Position numbers and translations under genes: made by a program. A stretch of 64,000 nucleotides of DNA from Comamonas_C sp026954015 (GTDB lineage Bacteria; Pseudomonadota; Gammaproteobacteria; Burkholderiales; Burkholderiaceae_C), in contig JAPSFS010000006.1 of assembly GCA_035063785.1 (NCBI GenBank), positions 1 through 64,000 on the forward strand, written 5' to 3'. Below, in pieces: positions 35,455 to 46,243 of this stretch (positions are counted from its first letter, which is position 1; every line of letters starts with the position of its first letter). Below the pieces are notes generated by a model that worked only from the letters and a program-made list of their open reading frames with translations, was not told the origin of the DNA and searched no databases.

Positions 35455-36459
35455 ATGCGCCAGCGCTTCCTGCTGCCCCTGGCCACCGCCCTGGCGCTTG
35501 CCGCACCCGTGTTCGCCGCCAACGTGACGCTGCTCAATGTCTCGTACGACCCGACGCGCGAGCTGTACCAGGCCTACAACCAGGCCTTCACCCAATACTG
35601 GCAAGCGAAGACCGGCGACCGCGTGACGGTGCGCCAGTCGCACGGCGGCTCGGCCAAGCAGGCGCGCTCGGTGATCGACGGCCTGCAGGCCGACGTGGTG
35701 ACGCTGGGGCTGGCGCCCGACATCGACGCCATCGCCGCGCACGGGCTGACCCGCAAGGACTGGCAGCAGCAGCTCCCCCTGAACAGCGCGCCCTACACCT
35801 CGACCATCGTCTTCCTGGTGCGCAAGGGCAATCCCAAGGGCATCAAGGACTGGCCTGACCTGGTCAAGCCCGGCGTGCAGGTCATCACGCCCAATCCCAA
35901 GACCTCCGCGGGCGCCCGCTGGAACTACCTCGCGGCCTGGGGCTACGCCCTGAAGCAGCCCGGCGGCGGCGTGGGCCAGGCGCGCGATTTCGTCGGCAAG
36001 GTCTACCGCCAGGTGCCGGTGCTCGATTCCGGCGCGCGCGGTTCGACCACCACGTTCGTGGAGCGCGGCATCGGCGACGTGCTGCTCACCTGGGAGAACG
36101 AGGCCTTCCTGGCCATCAAGGAGCTGGGGCCGGGCAAGGTCGAGATCGTCGTGCCCTCGGTCAGCATCCTGGCCGAGCCGCCGGTCGCGGTCGTGGACAA
36201 GGTGGTCGACGCGCGCAAGACGCGCACGGTGGCGCAGGCCTACCTGGACTACCTGTATTCCGAGGCGGGGCAGGAGATCGCGGCACGCAATTTCTACCGG
36301 CCCACGCTCAAGTCCGTGGCCGACCGCCACGCCGCCCAGTTTCCGAAGGTGACGCTGTTCACCATCAGCGACGTGGCCGCCGACTGGGCCGATGCGCAGA
36401 AGACGCACTTCGCCGAAGGCGGCGTGTTCGACCAGATCTACCAGCCCAGCGGCAAGTAG
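35455..36459 (+). CDS. sbp: Periplasmic sulfate-binding protein
   Basis: High-affinity sulfate-binding protein of 334 residues. Signal peptide MRQRFLLPLATALALAAPVFA, then mature ANVTLLNVSYDPTRELY as in Sbp/CysP. Binding-site segments include SHGGSAKQARSVIDGLQADV and NPKTSAGARWNYLAAWGY. It delivers sulfate (possibly thiosulfate) to CysTWA, encoded directly downstream. A GAGGGAG ribosome site precedes the ATG. The 161-bp upstream gap is AT-richer than its surroundings and probably holds the CysB-type activated promoter, but no site can be defined. Confidence 0.95.
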   Translation: MRQRFLLPLATALALAAPVFAANVTLLNVSYDPTRELYQAYNQAFTQYWQAKTGDRVTVRQSHGGSAKQARSVIDGLQADVVTLGLAPDIDAIAAHGLTRKDWQQQLPLNSAPYTSTIVFLVRKGNPKGIKDWPDLVKPGVQVITPNPKTSAGARWNYLAAWGYALKQPGGGVGQARDFVGKVYRQVPVLDSGARGSTTTFVERGIGDVLLTWENEAFLAIKELGPGKVEIVVPSVSILAEPPVAVVDKVVDARKTRTVAQAYLDYLYSEAGQEIAARNFYRPTLKSVADRHAAQFPKVTLFTISDVAADWADAQKTHFAEGGVFDQIYQPSGK

Positions 36460-36478
36460 GCGCCCGCACTCCACCGAC

Positions 36479-37342
36479 ATGTTCACGCAGATGCTTTCCC
36501 CGGCCGCGCCCGCCGCGGCCCGCCGGGTCCTGCCGGGGCGCAACCTGACGCTGGGCTTCACGCTGGCCTACCTGGGCCTGATCGTGCTGCTGCCGCTGTC
36601 GGCCGCCTTCCTCAAGACGGCCACCCTGCACCGGGACGCCTTCTGGCAGATCGCCACCTCGCCCCGGGTGCTGGCGTCGCTGCGCCTGAGCTTCGGCGGC
36701 GCGCTGCTGGCGGCGCTGGTCAACATGGTGTTCGGCGGCATCGTCGCCTGGGTGCTGGTGCGCTACCGCTTCCCCGGCAGGAAGCTGGTGGACGCCCTCG
36801 TGGACCTGCCCTTCGCGCTGCCGACCGCCGTGGCCGGGATCGCGCTGACCGCGCTGTACGCGCCCAACGGCTGGCTCGGCCGGCTGCTCGCGCCGCTGGG
36901 CGTGCAGGTGGCCTTCAAGCCGCTGGGCGTGATCGTGGCGCTGATCTTCATCGGCATGCCGTTCGTGGTGCGCACCGTCCAGCCGGTGCTCGAGGACATG
37001 GCCATCGACTACGAGGAGGCCGCCAGCAGCCTGGGCGCCTCGCGCGCGCAGGTGTTCCTGCGGGTGATCCTTCCCACCATCCTGCCCGCCCTGCTCACCG
37101 GCTTCGCGCTGGCCTTCGCGCGCGCCTCGGGCGAGTACGGCTCGGTGATCTTCATCGCCGGCAACATGCCCATGGTCTCCGAGATCGCGCCCCTGCTGAT
37201 CGTGACCCGGCTGGAGCAGTACGACTACGCGGGCGCCACCGCCATCGCCGTGGTGATGCTGCTGATCTCCTTCGCCCTGCTGCTGGCGATCAACCTGCTG
37301 CAGGCCTGGTCGCGCCAGCGCTCGCTGGGCACCCACACCTGA
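36479..37342 (+). CDS. cysT: Sulfate ABC transporter permease CysT
   Basis: Inner-membrane permease of 287 residues. It has six predicted helices, beginning with FTLAYLGLIVLLPLSAAFL, and the EAA loop EEAASSLGASRAQVFLRVIL. The stretch ASGEYGSVIFIAGNMP is characteristic of CysT/CysU. ATG 36479 lies 19 bp after the sbp stop; the frame also opens upstream inside sbp but without family sequence. It pairs with CysW to form the channel. Confidence 0.95.
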   Translation: MFTQMLSPAAPAAARRVLPGRNLTLGFTLAYLGLIVLLPLSAAFLKTATLHRDAFWQIATSPRVLASLRLSFGGALLAALVNMVFGGIVAWVLVRYRFPGRKLVDALVDLPFALPTAVAGIALTALYAPNGWLGRLLAPLGVQVAFKPLGVIVALIFIGMPFVVRTVQPVLEDMAIDYEEAASSLGASRAQVFLRVILPTILPALLTGFALAFARASGEYGSVIFIAGNMPMVSEIAPLLIVTRLEQYDYAGATAIAVVMLLISFALLLAINLLQAWSRQRSLGTHT

Positions 37343-37348
37343 ACCGCC

Positions 37349-38241
37349 ATGACGCCCAGCCTCGCGCTCGATCCACCGCGCGCCGCCGCCGGCCGCGCCC
37401 CCCGCGCACGCGCCCGAAGCACCGGGAGCCGCGCCGCGCGCGCGGCACTGATGGGCACGGCCTTCGCCTTCCTGCTGCTGTTCCTGTTCCTGCCCCTGGC
37501 CGCGGTGTTCCACGAGGCCCTGGGCAAGGGCTGGCAGGCCTGCGTGGCGGCGGTCACCGAGCCGGACGCGCTCGCGGCCGTGCGGCTCACGCTGACGGCG
37601 ACCGCCATCGCCGTGCCGCTGAACCTGGTGTTCGGCGTCTGCGCGGCCTGGGCCATCGCGCGCTTCGACTTCCGCGGCAAGCACCTGCTCGTCACGCTGA
37701 TCGACCTGCCGTTCTCGGTCTCGCCGGTGATCGCCGGCCTGATCTACGTGCTGCTGTTCGGCGCCCAGGGCTGGTTCGGCCCCTGGCTGCAGGCGCACGA
37801 CATCCAGATCCTGTTCGCCGTGCCCGGCATCGTGCTGGCGACGGTGTTCGTCACCGTGCCCTTCGTCGCGCGCGAGCTGATCCCGCTGATGCAGTCGCAG
37901 GGCTGCGAGGAGGAGGAAGCCGCCATCGTGCTCGGCGCCAGCGGCTGGCGCGTGTTCTGGCACGTGACGCTGCCCAACATCCGCTGGGGGCTCTTCTACG
38001 GCGTGATCCTGTGCAACGCGCGCGCCATGGGCGAATTCGGCGCGGTGTCGGTGGTCTCGGGCCACATCCGGGGCCTGACCAACACCATGCCGCTGCACGT
38101 GGAGATCCTCTACAACGAATACAACTTCGCGGCCGCCTTCTCGGTGGCGTCGCTGCTGGCGCTGCTGGCGCTGCTGACGCTGGCCCTCAAGTCCCTGGCC
38201 GAATGGCGCCTGCGCGCTCCCACCCCACTGGAACCCCACCC

Positions 38242-38245
<4 letters not shown>
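37349..38245 (+). CDS. cysW: Sulfate ABC transporter permease CysW
   Basis: Second channel subunit, 298 residues. An Arg/Pro/Ala-rich N-terminal extension of about 30 residues precedes the first helix (TAFAFLLLFLFLPLAAVFHE). The EAA loop is EEEAAIVLGASGWRVFWHVT, and NARAMGEFGAVSVVSGHIRG is diagnostic of CysW. The gene is 6 bp after cysT and overlaps cysA by four bases. Confidence 0.95.
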
Positions 38246-39300
<1,055 letters not shown>

Positions 39301-39321
<21 letters not shown>

Positions 39322-39350
39322 CGGGCAAGCGCGGGCAGCTCCTCTTTTTC
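39301..39350 (+). repeat. Dispersed palindromic repeat at the cysA 3' end
   Basis: Core 39313-39332 (agcgcttgacgggcaagcgc) forms a 7-bp stem with a 5-nt loop. The cysA stop codon (39319-39321) lies within it. A T-rich run (ctctttttctt) begins about 10 nt past the stem, so this copy resembles an intrinsic terminator for the sbp-cysTWA operon. Confidence 0.85.
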
Positions 39351-39411
39351 TTATTCATTTCGCTGTTTAGGTTATGAAAAATCAATTCTTCCCCCACGCG
39401 GGATCGCTCAC

Positions 39412-39442
39412 TACATTAAAGAAAACGCCTGCCTCGCAGGCG
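39412..39442 (+). promoter_or_regulatory. cysJ leader: candidate -10 and 7-bp hairpin
   Basis: In the AT-rich gap before cysJ, a possible -10 (tacatt, 39412-39417) is followed by a perfect 7-bp hairpin with a 3-nt loop (39426-39442). It ends 28 nt before the cysJ ATG. No good -35 is visible, as expected for an activator-dependent cys promoter. The hairpin could affect leader stability or translation; nothing in the sequence decides this. Confidence 0.4.
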
Positions 39443-39470
39443 CTGTTCGCATAAGCCAGAGAGGGTCTCC

Positions 39471-41327
39471 ATGACACAGATTGCCGGCGCCGTGCTCGAC
39501 GTCCTGCCGATCTCGCGCGAAAAAGCGCAAACCGCCGCCGACCTGGTACAGGGGCTGGACAGCCCGGCGCTGGAGTGGCTCGCGGGCTTCATGGCCGGAG
39601 CCGCCGCGCGCGGGCGCACCAGCGCACCCCGGGCGAGCGCGCCGCAGGCCGCCACGCCGGTGGCGGTGGCGGCGGCCAGCGCGGTGCAGCAGCAGCTCAC
39701 CATCGTCTACGGCAGCCAGACCGGCAACGCCAAGCGCGTGGCCGAAAAGCTCGCGGGCGAGGTGCAGGCCGCGGGCTTGCCGGTGCGCATCGTGCGCGCC
39801 GACGCCTACCGCACGACCGATCTCAAGAAGGAAACCTTCCTCTACGTCGTCATCAGCACGCACAGCGAAGGCGATGCGGTGGAGCCGCCCGACGACGCGC
39901 GCGGCTTCTACGAATTCCTCACCGGCAAGCGCGCGCCCAGGCTGCCCCAGCTCTCCTACGGCGTGCTGGCGCTCGGTGATTCAAGCTACGTCGACTTCTG
40001 CGGCATCGGCCGCCACATCGACGAGCGCCTGGCGGAGCTGGGCGCGCAGCGCGTGCTGACCCGCGCCGACGCCGACGTGGACGTGGACTACGTGGCCGCC
40101 CCCTGGGCCAGGGAAGCGCTGGAGCACGCGAAGAAGCACCTGGCGCCGCAGCCGCCGCAAACCGCCAGCACGCCCGGCGCCGAGGTGCTGACGCTGCGCC
40201 CCGCGCACGCCTCCTGGTCGCGCGAGCGGCCCTACCTGGCCGAGGTGCTGGTGAACCAGCGCATCGTCGGCAGCGGCAGCGAAAAGGACGTGCGCCACAT
40301 CGAGCTGTCGCTGGAAGGCAGTGGCCTGCACTACCAGCCGGGCGACGCGCTCGGCGTCTGGCCCACGCAGTCGCCCACGCTGGTGCAGCGCGTGCTGCAA
40401 ACCCTCTCGCTCGACGGCGACACGCCCGTCACCCACGGCAGCGACACCCTGCCGCTGAGCGAATGGCTCGCGCACCGGCGCGAGCTGACCGTGCTCACGC
40501 GCCCCTTCGTCGCGGCGCTGGCCGAGCGTGGCGGCCACGACGCGCTCCAGGCGCTGCTGCAGCCCGAAAACAGCGCCGAGCTGGCCAAGCTGCTCAACAC
40601 GCATCAGCTCATCGACCTGCTGCGCGCCTGGCCCGCCGCGTGGGACGCCGCCGCGCTCGTCGCCGCGCTGCGCCCGCTCGCGCCGCGCATGTACTCCATC
40701 GCCAGCAGCCAGGCGCAGGTCGAAGAGGAAGTGCACGTCACCGTCGCGCTGGTCCGTTTCGAGAGGGAAGGAGAGGCCCGCTGGGGCGCAGGCAGCCACT
40801 ATCTGTGCGGTGCCGAGGAAGGCGCGCAGGTGCCGGTGTTCATCGAGGCGAACGAGCGCTTCCGCCTGCCCGCGGACGGCACGCGCGACGTCATCATGGT
40901 GGGCCCCGGCACTGGCGTCGCGCCGTTCCGTGCCTTCGTGCAGCAGCGCCAGAATGATGGCGCCACGGGGCGCAACTGGCTGTTCTTCGGCAACCCGCAC
41001 CGCCACAGCGATTTCCTCTACCAGACCGAATGGCTGCAGGCCGTCAAGGAAGGCGCGCTCGCGCATCTGAACGTGGCCTTCTCGCGCGACCAGGCCGAGA
41101 AGATCTATGTGCAGCAACGCCTGCGCGAGCACGGCGCAGAGGTCTGGCAATGGCTGCAGGACGGCGCCCACTTCTACGTCTGCGGCGACGCCGAGCGCAT
41201 GGCGGGCGACGTGCAGCGCGCGCTCGTTCAGATCGCCACCGAGCACGGCGGCAAGACGCCCGAGGACGCCGCCGCCTGGGTCAAGACCCTGCTGCTCGAA
41301 GGCCGCTACGCCCGCGACGTGTACTGA
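39471..41327 (+). CDS. cysJ: Sulfite reductase flavoprotein subunit
   Basis: NADPH-dependent diflavin reductase of 618 residues passing electrons to CysI. An N-terminal FMN flavodoxin domain (about 75-215) has TIVYGSQTGNAKRVAEKLAG and ALGDSSYVDFCGIG. It is followed by a linker, an FAD domain with RMYSIASSQ, and an NADPH domain with MVGPGTGVAPFRAFVQQR and WLFFGNPHR. The C-terminus ends GRYARDVY as in CysJ. Length and order match the E. coli enzyme. A GAGAGGG ribosome site precedes the ATG. First gene of the assimilation operon cysJIGHDN. Confidence 0.96.
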   Translation: MTQIAGAVLDVLPISREKAQTAADLVQGLDSPALEWLAGFMAGAAARGRTSAPRASAPQAATPVAVAAASAVQQQLTIVYGSQTGNAKRVAEKLAGEVQAAGLPVRIVRADAYRTTDLKKETFLYVVISTHSEGDAVEPPDDARGFYEFLTGKRAPRLPQLSYGVLALGDSSYVDFCGIGRHIDERLAELGAQRVLTRADADVDVDYVAAPWAREALEHAKKHLAPQPPQTASTPGAEVLTLRPAHASWSRERPYLAEVLVNQRIVGSGSEKDVRHIELSLEGSGLHYQPGDALGVWPTQSPTLVQRVLQTLSLDGDTPVTHGSDTLPLSEWLAHRRELTVLTRPFVAALAERGGHDALQALLQPENSAELAKLLNTHQLIDLLRAWPAAWDAAALVAALRPLAPRMYSIASSQAQVEEEVHVTVALVRFEREGEARWGAGSHYLCGAEEGAQVPVFIEANERFRLPADGTRDVIMVGPGTGVAPFRAFVQQRQNDGATGRNWLFFGNPHRHSDFLYQTEWLQAVKEGALAHLNVAFSRDQAEKIYVQQRLREHGAEVWQWLQDGAHFYVCGDAERMAGDVQRALVQIATEHGGKTPEDAAAWVKTLLLEGRYARDVY

Positions 41328-41400
41328 AGAGTCACCCACGCTTTCCTGATCTGCCGAGCGAGGGCGCCACGCGCCTTCGCAGGCCTGCTGCACCCCTTTC

Positions 41401-43116
41401 ATGACCGATACCCTGACCATCACCAAGAACAGGAAGCTCTCCGCGCTGGAGGGCATCAAGGAGCGCAGCCGCTTCCTGCGCGGCACCATCGACCTGGGCC
41501 TGCTTGACCGCACCACCGGTTCGATCAGCGAGCCCGACACCAAGCTGCTCAAGTTCCACGGCAGCTACATGCAGGACAACCGCGACGTGCGCGACGAGCG
41601 CCGCCGCCAGAAACTGGAGCCCGACTACGGCTTCATGGTGCGCGTGCGCCTGCCCGGCGGCGTGCTCACCCCCGCGCAGTGGCTGGCGCTCGACGCGCTC
41701 ACGGCACGCACCAAGGGGGGGCTGCGCATCACCACGCGCCAGACCTTCCAGTTCCACGAAATCCGCAAGGAAGACCTGCGCGGCGTGATCGGCGACATCA
41801 ACGCCGCGGGCCTGTCCACGCTGGCGGCCTGCGGCGACGACGTGCGCAACGTGATCTGCTCGGTCAACCCGCTGGTGGCCGCCGCCCACGCGCAGGCCTA
41901 CGAGTGGGCGCTCAAGCTCATGCACCACGTGAAGCCCCGCACCACGGCCTACCAGGAACTGTGGATCGACAAGAAGGAGCGCACCAGCGACGGCGCGCAG
42001 GACGAAGAGCCGCTGCTGGGCAAGAGCTACCTGCCGCGCAAGTTCAAGTTCGGCATCGCCATCCCGCCGTACAACGACATCGACGTGTTCGCGCAGGACT
42101 TCGGCCTCATCGCCATCTTCGATGAACACAACGAATTGCAGGGCTTCAACCTCGCGCCCGGCGGCAGCATGGGCGCGACGGCGGGCGACGCCAAGACCTA
42201 CCCGAAGCTGGCCGACCTGATCGGCTACGTGCCCAAGGAGCACCTGCTCGAAACCTGCTGGCACGCCGTCGCCGTGCAGCGCGACTTCGGCGACCGCGGC
42301 GAGCGCAAGCACGCGCGCCTGAAATACACCATCGACGACCGCGGCCTGCAGTGGTTTCACGACGAACTGCAATCGCGCCTGCCGTTCAAGATCGAGCCGC
42401 CCCGGCCCTACCACTTCGAGCACAACGGCGACCGCTTCGGCTGGGTCGAGGCCGGCAAGGGCCTGTGGAACCTCACGCTGCGCATCCCCAGCGGCCGCGT
42501 GCTGGACGTGGACGGCCACCCGCGCCAGAGCGGCCTGCGCGAGATCGCCCGCATCCACCAGGGCGAATTCCGCATGACCTGCGACCAGAACGTCATCATC
42601 GCCAACGTGGCCAGGAAAGACCGCGCCAAGATCGATGCGCTGGTGAAGCAATATGGTCTGGACGACCACGTGAACGCGAGCGGCCTGCGCCTGAACGCGA
42701 TCTCCTGCGTGGCGCTGCCCACCTGCGGCCTGGCGATGGCCGAGTCCGAACGCTACCTGCCGCGCATCGTGCAGAAGATGGAGGAGCTGCTCGCCAAACA
42801 TGATCTGATGGAAGAGCCCATCCACTTTCGCATGTCCGGCTGCCCCAACGGGTGCTCGCGCCCCTACATGGGCGAGATCGCGCTCGTGGGCCGCGCCATC
42901 GGCAAGTACGACCTGCGCCTGGGCGCCGACCACCTGGGCGAGCGCCTGAACGCGCTCTACAAGGAAAACGTCGGCGAAGAGGTCATCCTCGCCGCGCTCG
43001 ACGAGCTCTTCGGTCGCTTTGCCAGCGAACGCACGGCGGGCGAGCACTTCGGCGACTTCATCGCGCGCGCCAGGGTGGTGGAGCCCCCCAGGCGCCGCCC
43101 CGTCATCGAATACTGA
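41401..43116 (+). CDS. cysI: Sulfite reductase hemoprotein subunit
   Basis: Siroheme/4Fe-4S subunit of 571 residues that reduces sulfite to sulfide with six electrons from CysJ. The cluster-binding cysteines are visible as CVALPTCGLAMAESERYLP and FRMSGCPNGCSRPYMGEI. Substrate-side arginines lie in RITTRQTFQFHEIRKEDL. Length and motifs are those of the NADPH-type enzyme, not the shorter ferredoxin-type sulfite reductase with a DUF934 partner that I recall from many Comamonadaceae. 73 bp separate it from cysJ. Confidence 0.97.
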   Translation: MTDTLTITKNRKLSALEGIKERSRFLRGTIDLGLLDRTTGSISEPDTKLLKFHGSYMQDNRDVRDERRRQKLEPDYGFMVRVRLPGGVLTPAQWLALDALTARTKGGLRITTRQTFQFHEIRKEDLRGVIGDINAAGLSTLAACGDDVRNVICSVNPLVAAAHAQAYEWALKLMHHVKPRTTAYQELWIDKKERTSDGAQDEEPLLGKSYLPRKFKFGIAIPPYNDIDVFAQDFGLIAIFDEHNELQGFNLAPGGSMGATAGDAKTYPKLADLIGYVPKEHLLETCWHAVAVQRDFGDRGERKHARLKYTIDDRGLQWFHDELQSRLPFKIEPPRPYHFEHNGDRFGWVEAGKGLWNLTLRIPSGRVLDVDGHPRQSGLREIARIHQGEFRMTCDQNVIIANVARKDRAKIDALVKQYGLDDHVNASGLRLNAISCVALPTCGLAMAESERYLPRIVQKMEELLAKHDLMEEPIHFRMSGCPNGCSRPYMGEIALVGRAIGKYDLRLGADHLGERLNALYKENVGEEVILAALDELFGRFASERTAGEHFGDFIARARVVEPPRRRPVIEY

Positions 43117-43129
43117 GGCACCGCACGCC

Positions 43130-44557
43130 ATGGAGCACTTTCCCCTGTTTCTGAACCTGCGCGGGCGCCGCGTGCTCGTGGTCGGCGCGGGGCTGGTCGC
43201 GGCGCGCAAGATCGCGCTGCTGCTGAGCGCCGGCGCGCAGGTCACCGTGCTGGCCAAGGTCGCCCACCCCAGCGTGAGCGCGCAGGCCGATCAGGGCCAT
43301 ATCACGCTGCACCTGGGGGCGTTCGACGCGCAGTGGCTGCAAGGCATGTGGCTGGTGATCGCCGCCACCAATGACGAAGCGCTCAACGCCGTCGTGGCGC
43401 AGGCCGCAAGCGCGCGCCAGCTCTGGTGCAACGTGGTGGACGACGCCTCGCGCTCCAGCGCGCAGGTGCCCGCCATCGTCGATCGCGCGCCCGTCACCAT
43501 CGCCATCTCGTCCGGCGGCGCGGCGCCCGTGATCGCGCGGCGCCTGCGCGAGCGCATCGAGTCCCTCGTCGAGCCCTCCATCGGCAGCCTCACGGCGCTG
43601 GCCCGGCGCCAGCGCGCGGCCATCCGGCGCGCACGGCCCGAACTGGGCGCACGCCGGCGCTTCTACCACTGGCTGCTCGACGGCCCGGTGCACGACGCGC
43701 TGCGCGCAGCCCGGCCCGATGCCGCCGAGGCGCTGCTCAAGGCGGCGCTGCGCACGCGCGAGGCGGCGCCGCAAGGCAAGGTGCTGCTCGTGGGCGCGGG
43801 CCCGGGCGACCCCGGCCTGCTCACGCTGCGCGGCCTGCGCGCACTCAACGAGGCCGACGTCATCCTGCACGACCGGCTCGTGAGCGCCGAGGTGCTGCAG
43901 CTCGCGCGGCGCGATGCGCTCTTCGTGAGCGTGGGCAAGACCCCCGGCGAAGACCACGAGGCCACGCAGCGGCGCATCCACGCGCTCATGGTGCACCACG
44001 CCACCCTGGGGCACACGGTGGTGCGCCTCAAGGGGGGCGACCCGCTCGTCTTCGGGCGCGGCGGCGAAGAGCTCTTGATGCTGCGCGAGCACGGCATCGC
44101 CTACGAGGTCGTGCCCGGCATCACCGCGGCGCTCGCCTGTGGCGCCTACGCCGGCATTCCGCTCACGCACCGCGCCGTGGCCGACACGCTTCTGCTTGCC
44201 ACCGCGCACCGCCGTGCAGCCGCCGAGCGCGCCGATGCACCCAGCCAGCACACCCGCATCTACTACATGGGCGTGGAGCGCCTCGCGGCGCTGGGCGAAC
44301 AGCTCACGCAGCAGGGCCTGCCCTTTGACACGCCCTGCGCGCTGGTGGAAAACGGCTCGCGCACCGGCCAGCGCACGCTGCACGCCACGCTCGCCACCCT
44401 GGCCGCGCAGGCCAGGGCGCACAGCATCGCCTCGCCCGCGCTGCTCATCGTCGGCGAGGCCACGCGGCTGGGCCAGTCGCTGGCCTGGTTCGGAAAAACG
44501 CTCACGCCTGAACACACGCCGACGAGCACCGTCCAGGCGGCGGCGCTGGCCGCCTAG
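43130..44557 (+). CDS. cysG: Siroheme synthase (trifunctional)
   Basis: A 475-residue fusion that makes siroheme for CysI. The N-terminal precorrin-2 dehydrogenase/ferrochelatase half has FLNLRGRRVLVVGAGLVAAR and ISSGGAAPVIARRLRERIES. The C-terminal SUMT half (from about residue 220) has VLLVGAGPGDPGLLTLRGL, VRLKGGDPLVFGRGGEE and VVPGITAALACGAYAGIPLT, which bind uroporphyrinogen and S-adenosylmethionine. ATG 43130 (MEHFPLFLNLRG) is the family start, 14 bp after cysI. Confidence 0.96.
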   Translation: MEHFPLFLNLRGRRVLVVGAGLVAARKIALLLSAGAQVTVLAKVAHPSVSAQADQGHITLHLGAFDAQWLQGMWLVIAATNDEALNAVVAQAASARQLWCNVVDDASRSSAQVPAIVDRAPVTIAISSGGAAPVIARRLRERIESLVEPSIGSLTALARRQRAAIRRARPELGARRRFYHWLLDGPVHDALRAARPDAAEALLKAALRTREAAPQGKVLLVGAGPGDPGLLTLRGLRALNEADVILHDRLVSAEVLQLARRDALFVSVGKTPGEDHEATQRRIHALMVHHATLGHTVVRLKGGDPLVFGRGGEELLMLREHGIAYEVVPGITAALACGAYAGIPLTHRAVADTLLLATAHRRAAAERADAPSQHTRIYYMGVERLAALGEQLTQQGLPFDTPCALVENGSRTGQRTLHATLATLAAQARAHSIASPALLIVGEATRLGQSLAWFGKTLTPEHTPTSTVQAAALAA

Positions 44558-44570
44558 AAAGGAAGTTTCC

Positions 44571-45311
44571 ATGGCAACGACCTTGACCACCCCACTCGCC
44601 CAGCGCTGGAACGCCCTGCTGCAACTGCTCGAAGGCATCGCGCAGGAACACCCGGACGCGCTGCTCGCCTCCTCCATGGGCGTGGAAGACACGCTGCTGA
44701 TCCACGCGCTGATGCAGCTGCCCACGCGCCTGGGCGTCTTCATGCTCGACACCGGCCGCCTGCACCAGGAAACGCTCGCCATGGTGGGCACGATCGAGCA
44801 GCGCTACGGCATCACGGTGCAGGTCATGCACCCCCAGCCCGAGGCGGTGAAGGAGTACATCGCCACCCACGGCCTGAACGCCTTCTACGAAAGCGTGGAA
44901 CTGCGCAAGCTCTGCTGCGACATCCGCAAGGTCGAGCCACTGCGCCGGGCGCTCACCGGGCGCTCGGCCTGGATCACCGGTCAGCGGCGCGAGCAATCGA
45001 GCACGCGCGCAGAACTGCCCGAGGCGCAGTGGGACGAGGCCTTCGGCCTGCACAAGTACAACCCGCTCGCGAGCTGGAGCACCGACGAGGTCTGGGCCGT
45101 GGTGCGGGCGCTCGCCATTCCCTACAACCCGCTGCACGACCGCGGCTACCCCTCCATCGGCTGCGAATGCTGCACGCGCGCCATCCGCCCCGGCGAGGAC
45201 ATCCGCGCCGGCCGCTGGTGGTGGGAGCAGAGGAACAACCTTGAGTGCGGCCTGCACACCAGCGTGAACGCCCACCACCACGAGCACACCGACCCCACAC
45301 CGGCCGCCTGA
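44571..45311 (+). CDS. cysH: APS reductase, 4Fe-4S type
   Basis: Thioredoxin-dependent reductase of 246 residues converting APS to sulfite and AMP. The cluster-binding cysteine pairs are present (ELRKLCCDIRK and GCECCTRAI), which distinguishes APS reductases from cluster-free PAPS reductases. The C-terminal catalytic cysteine is in NLECGLH. A nucleotide-binding segment reads ASSMGVEDTLLIHALM. The absence of cysC (APS kinase) and the unfused cysN agree with direct APS reduction. An AAGGAAG ribosome site precedes ATG 44571. The tail is His-rich (NAHHHEHTD). Confidence 0.94.
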   Translation: MATTLTTPLAQRWNALLQLLEGIAQEHPDALLASSMGVEDTLLIHALMQLPTRLGVFMLDTGRLHQETLAMVGTIEQRYGITVQVMHPQPEAVKEYIATHGLNAFYESVELRKLCCDIRKVEPLRRALTGRSAWITGQRREQSSTRAELPEAQWDEAFGLHKYNPLASWSTDEVWAVVRALAIPYNPLHDRGYPSIGCECCTRAIRPGEDIRAGRWWWEQRNNLECGLHTSVNAHHHEHTDPTPAA

Positions 45312-45328
45312 ACCTTTTGCCTGAAGCC

Positions 45329-46243
45329 ATGACGAGCACCACCACATTGCACCGTACCCACCTGGACTGGCTGGAATCCGAGGCCATCCACATCCTGCGC
45401 GAAGTCGCCGCCGAGTGCGAGCGGCCCGTGCTGCTGTTTTCCGGCGGCAAGGACTCCTGCGTGCTGCTGCGCCTGGCGGAAAAGGCCTTTCGCCCGGGCA
45501 AGTTCCCCTTCCCGCTGCTGCACGTGGACACCGGCCACAACTTCCCCGAGGTGATCGCCTTTCGCGACCAGCGCGCCGCCGAGCTGGGCGAGCGCCTCAT
45601 CGTGCGCAGCGTCGAGGATTCCATCGCACGCGGCAGCGTGGTGCTGCGCCACGCCACCGACTCGCGCAACGCCGCGCAGGCCACCACGCTGCTGGAGGCC
45701 ATCGCCGAATTCCGCTTCGACGCCTGCATCGGCGGCGCGCGCCGCGACGAGGAAAAAGCCCGCGCCAAGGAGCGCATCTGCTCCTTCCGCGACGAGTTCG
45801 GCCAGTGGGACCCGAAGAACCAGCGCCCCGAGCTCTGGAACCTCTACAACACGCGCGCGCATCCGGGCGAGAACATCCGCGTGTTTCCGATCTCCAACTG
45901 GACCGAGCTCGACATCTGGCAGTACATCGCCCGCGAGCAGCTCGCCCTGCCCTCGCTCTACTACAGCCACGTGCGCCCTGTGGTGCGCCGCAAGGGGCTG
46001 CTCGCGCCCGTCACCGCACTCACCCCCGCGCGCGAGGGCGAGGCCGTGGAAGCACTGCGCGTGCGCTTTCGCACCGTGGGCGATGTCTCGTGCACCTGCC
46101 CGGTGCTTTCCGACGCCGCCACGCCCGAGGACATCATTGCCGAGACGGCCGTGACCACCATCACCGAGCGCGGCGCCACGCGCATGGACGACCAGCTCAG
46201 CGAGGCGTCGATGGAACGCCGCAAGAAAATGGGGTACTTCTGA
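45329..46243 (+). CDS. cysD: Sulfate adenylyltransferase subunit 2
   Basis: Catalytic subunit (304 residues) of ATP sulfurylase, forming APS from ATP and sulfate. The PP-loop reads VLLFSGGKDSCVLLRLAEKA. Other family stretches are DTGHNFPEVIAFRDQRA, GGARRDEEKARAKER, and the C-terminus MERRKKMGYF. ATG 45329 gives MTSTTTLHRTHLDWLE. The TGA stop shares one base with the cysN ATG (TGATG). Confidence 0.97.
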   Translation: MTSTTTLHRTHLDWLESEAIHILREVAAECERPVLLFSGGKDSCVLLRLAEKAFRPGKFPFPLLHVDTGHNFPEVIAFRDQRAAELGERLIVRSVEDSIARGSVVLRHATDSRNAAQATTLLEAIAEFRFDACIGGARRDEEKARAKERICSFRDEFGQWDPKNQRPELWNLYNTRAHPGENIRVFPISNWTELDIWQYIAREQLALPSLYYSHVRPVVRRKGLLAPVTALTPAREGEAVEALRVRFRTVGDVSCTCPVLSDAATPEDIIAETAVTTITERGATRMDDQLSEASMERRKKMGYF

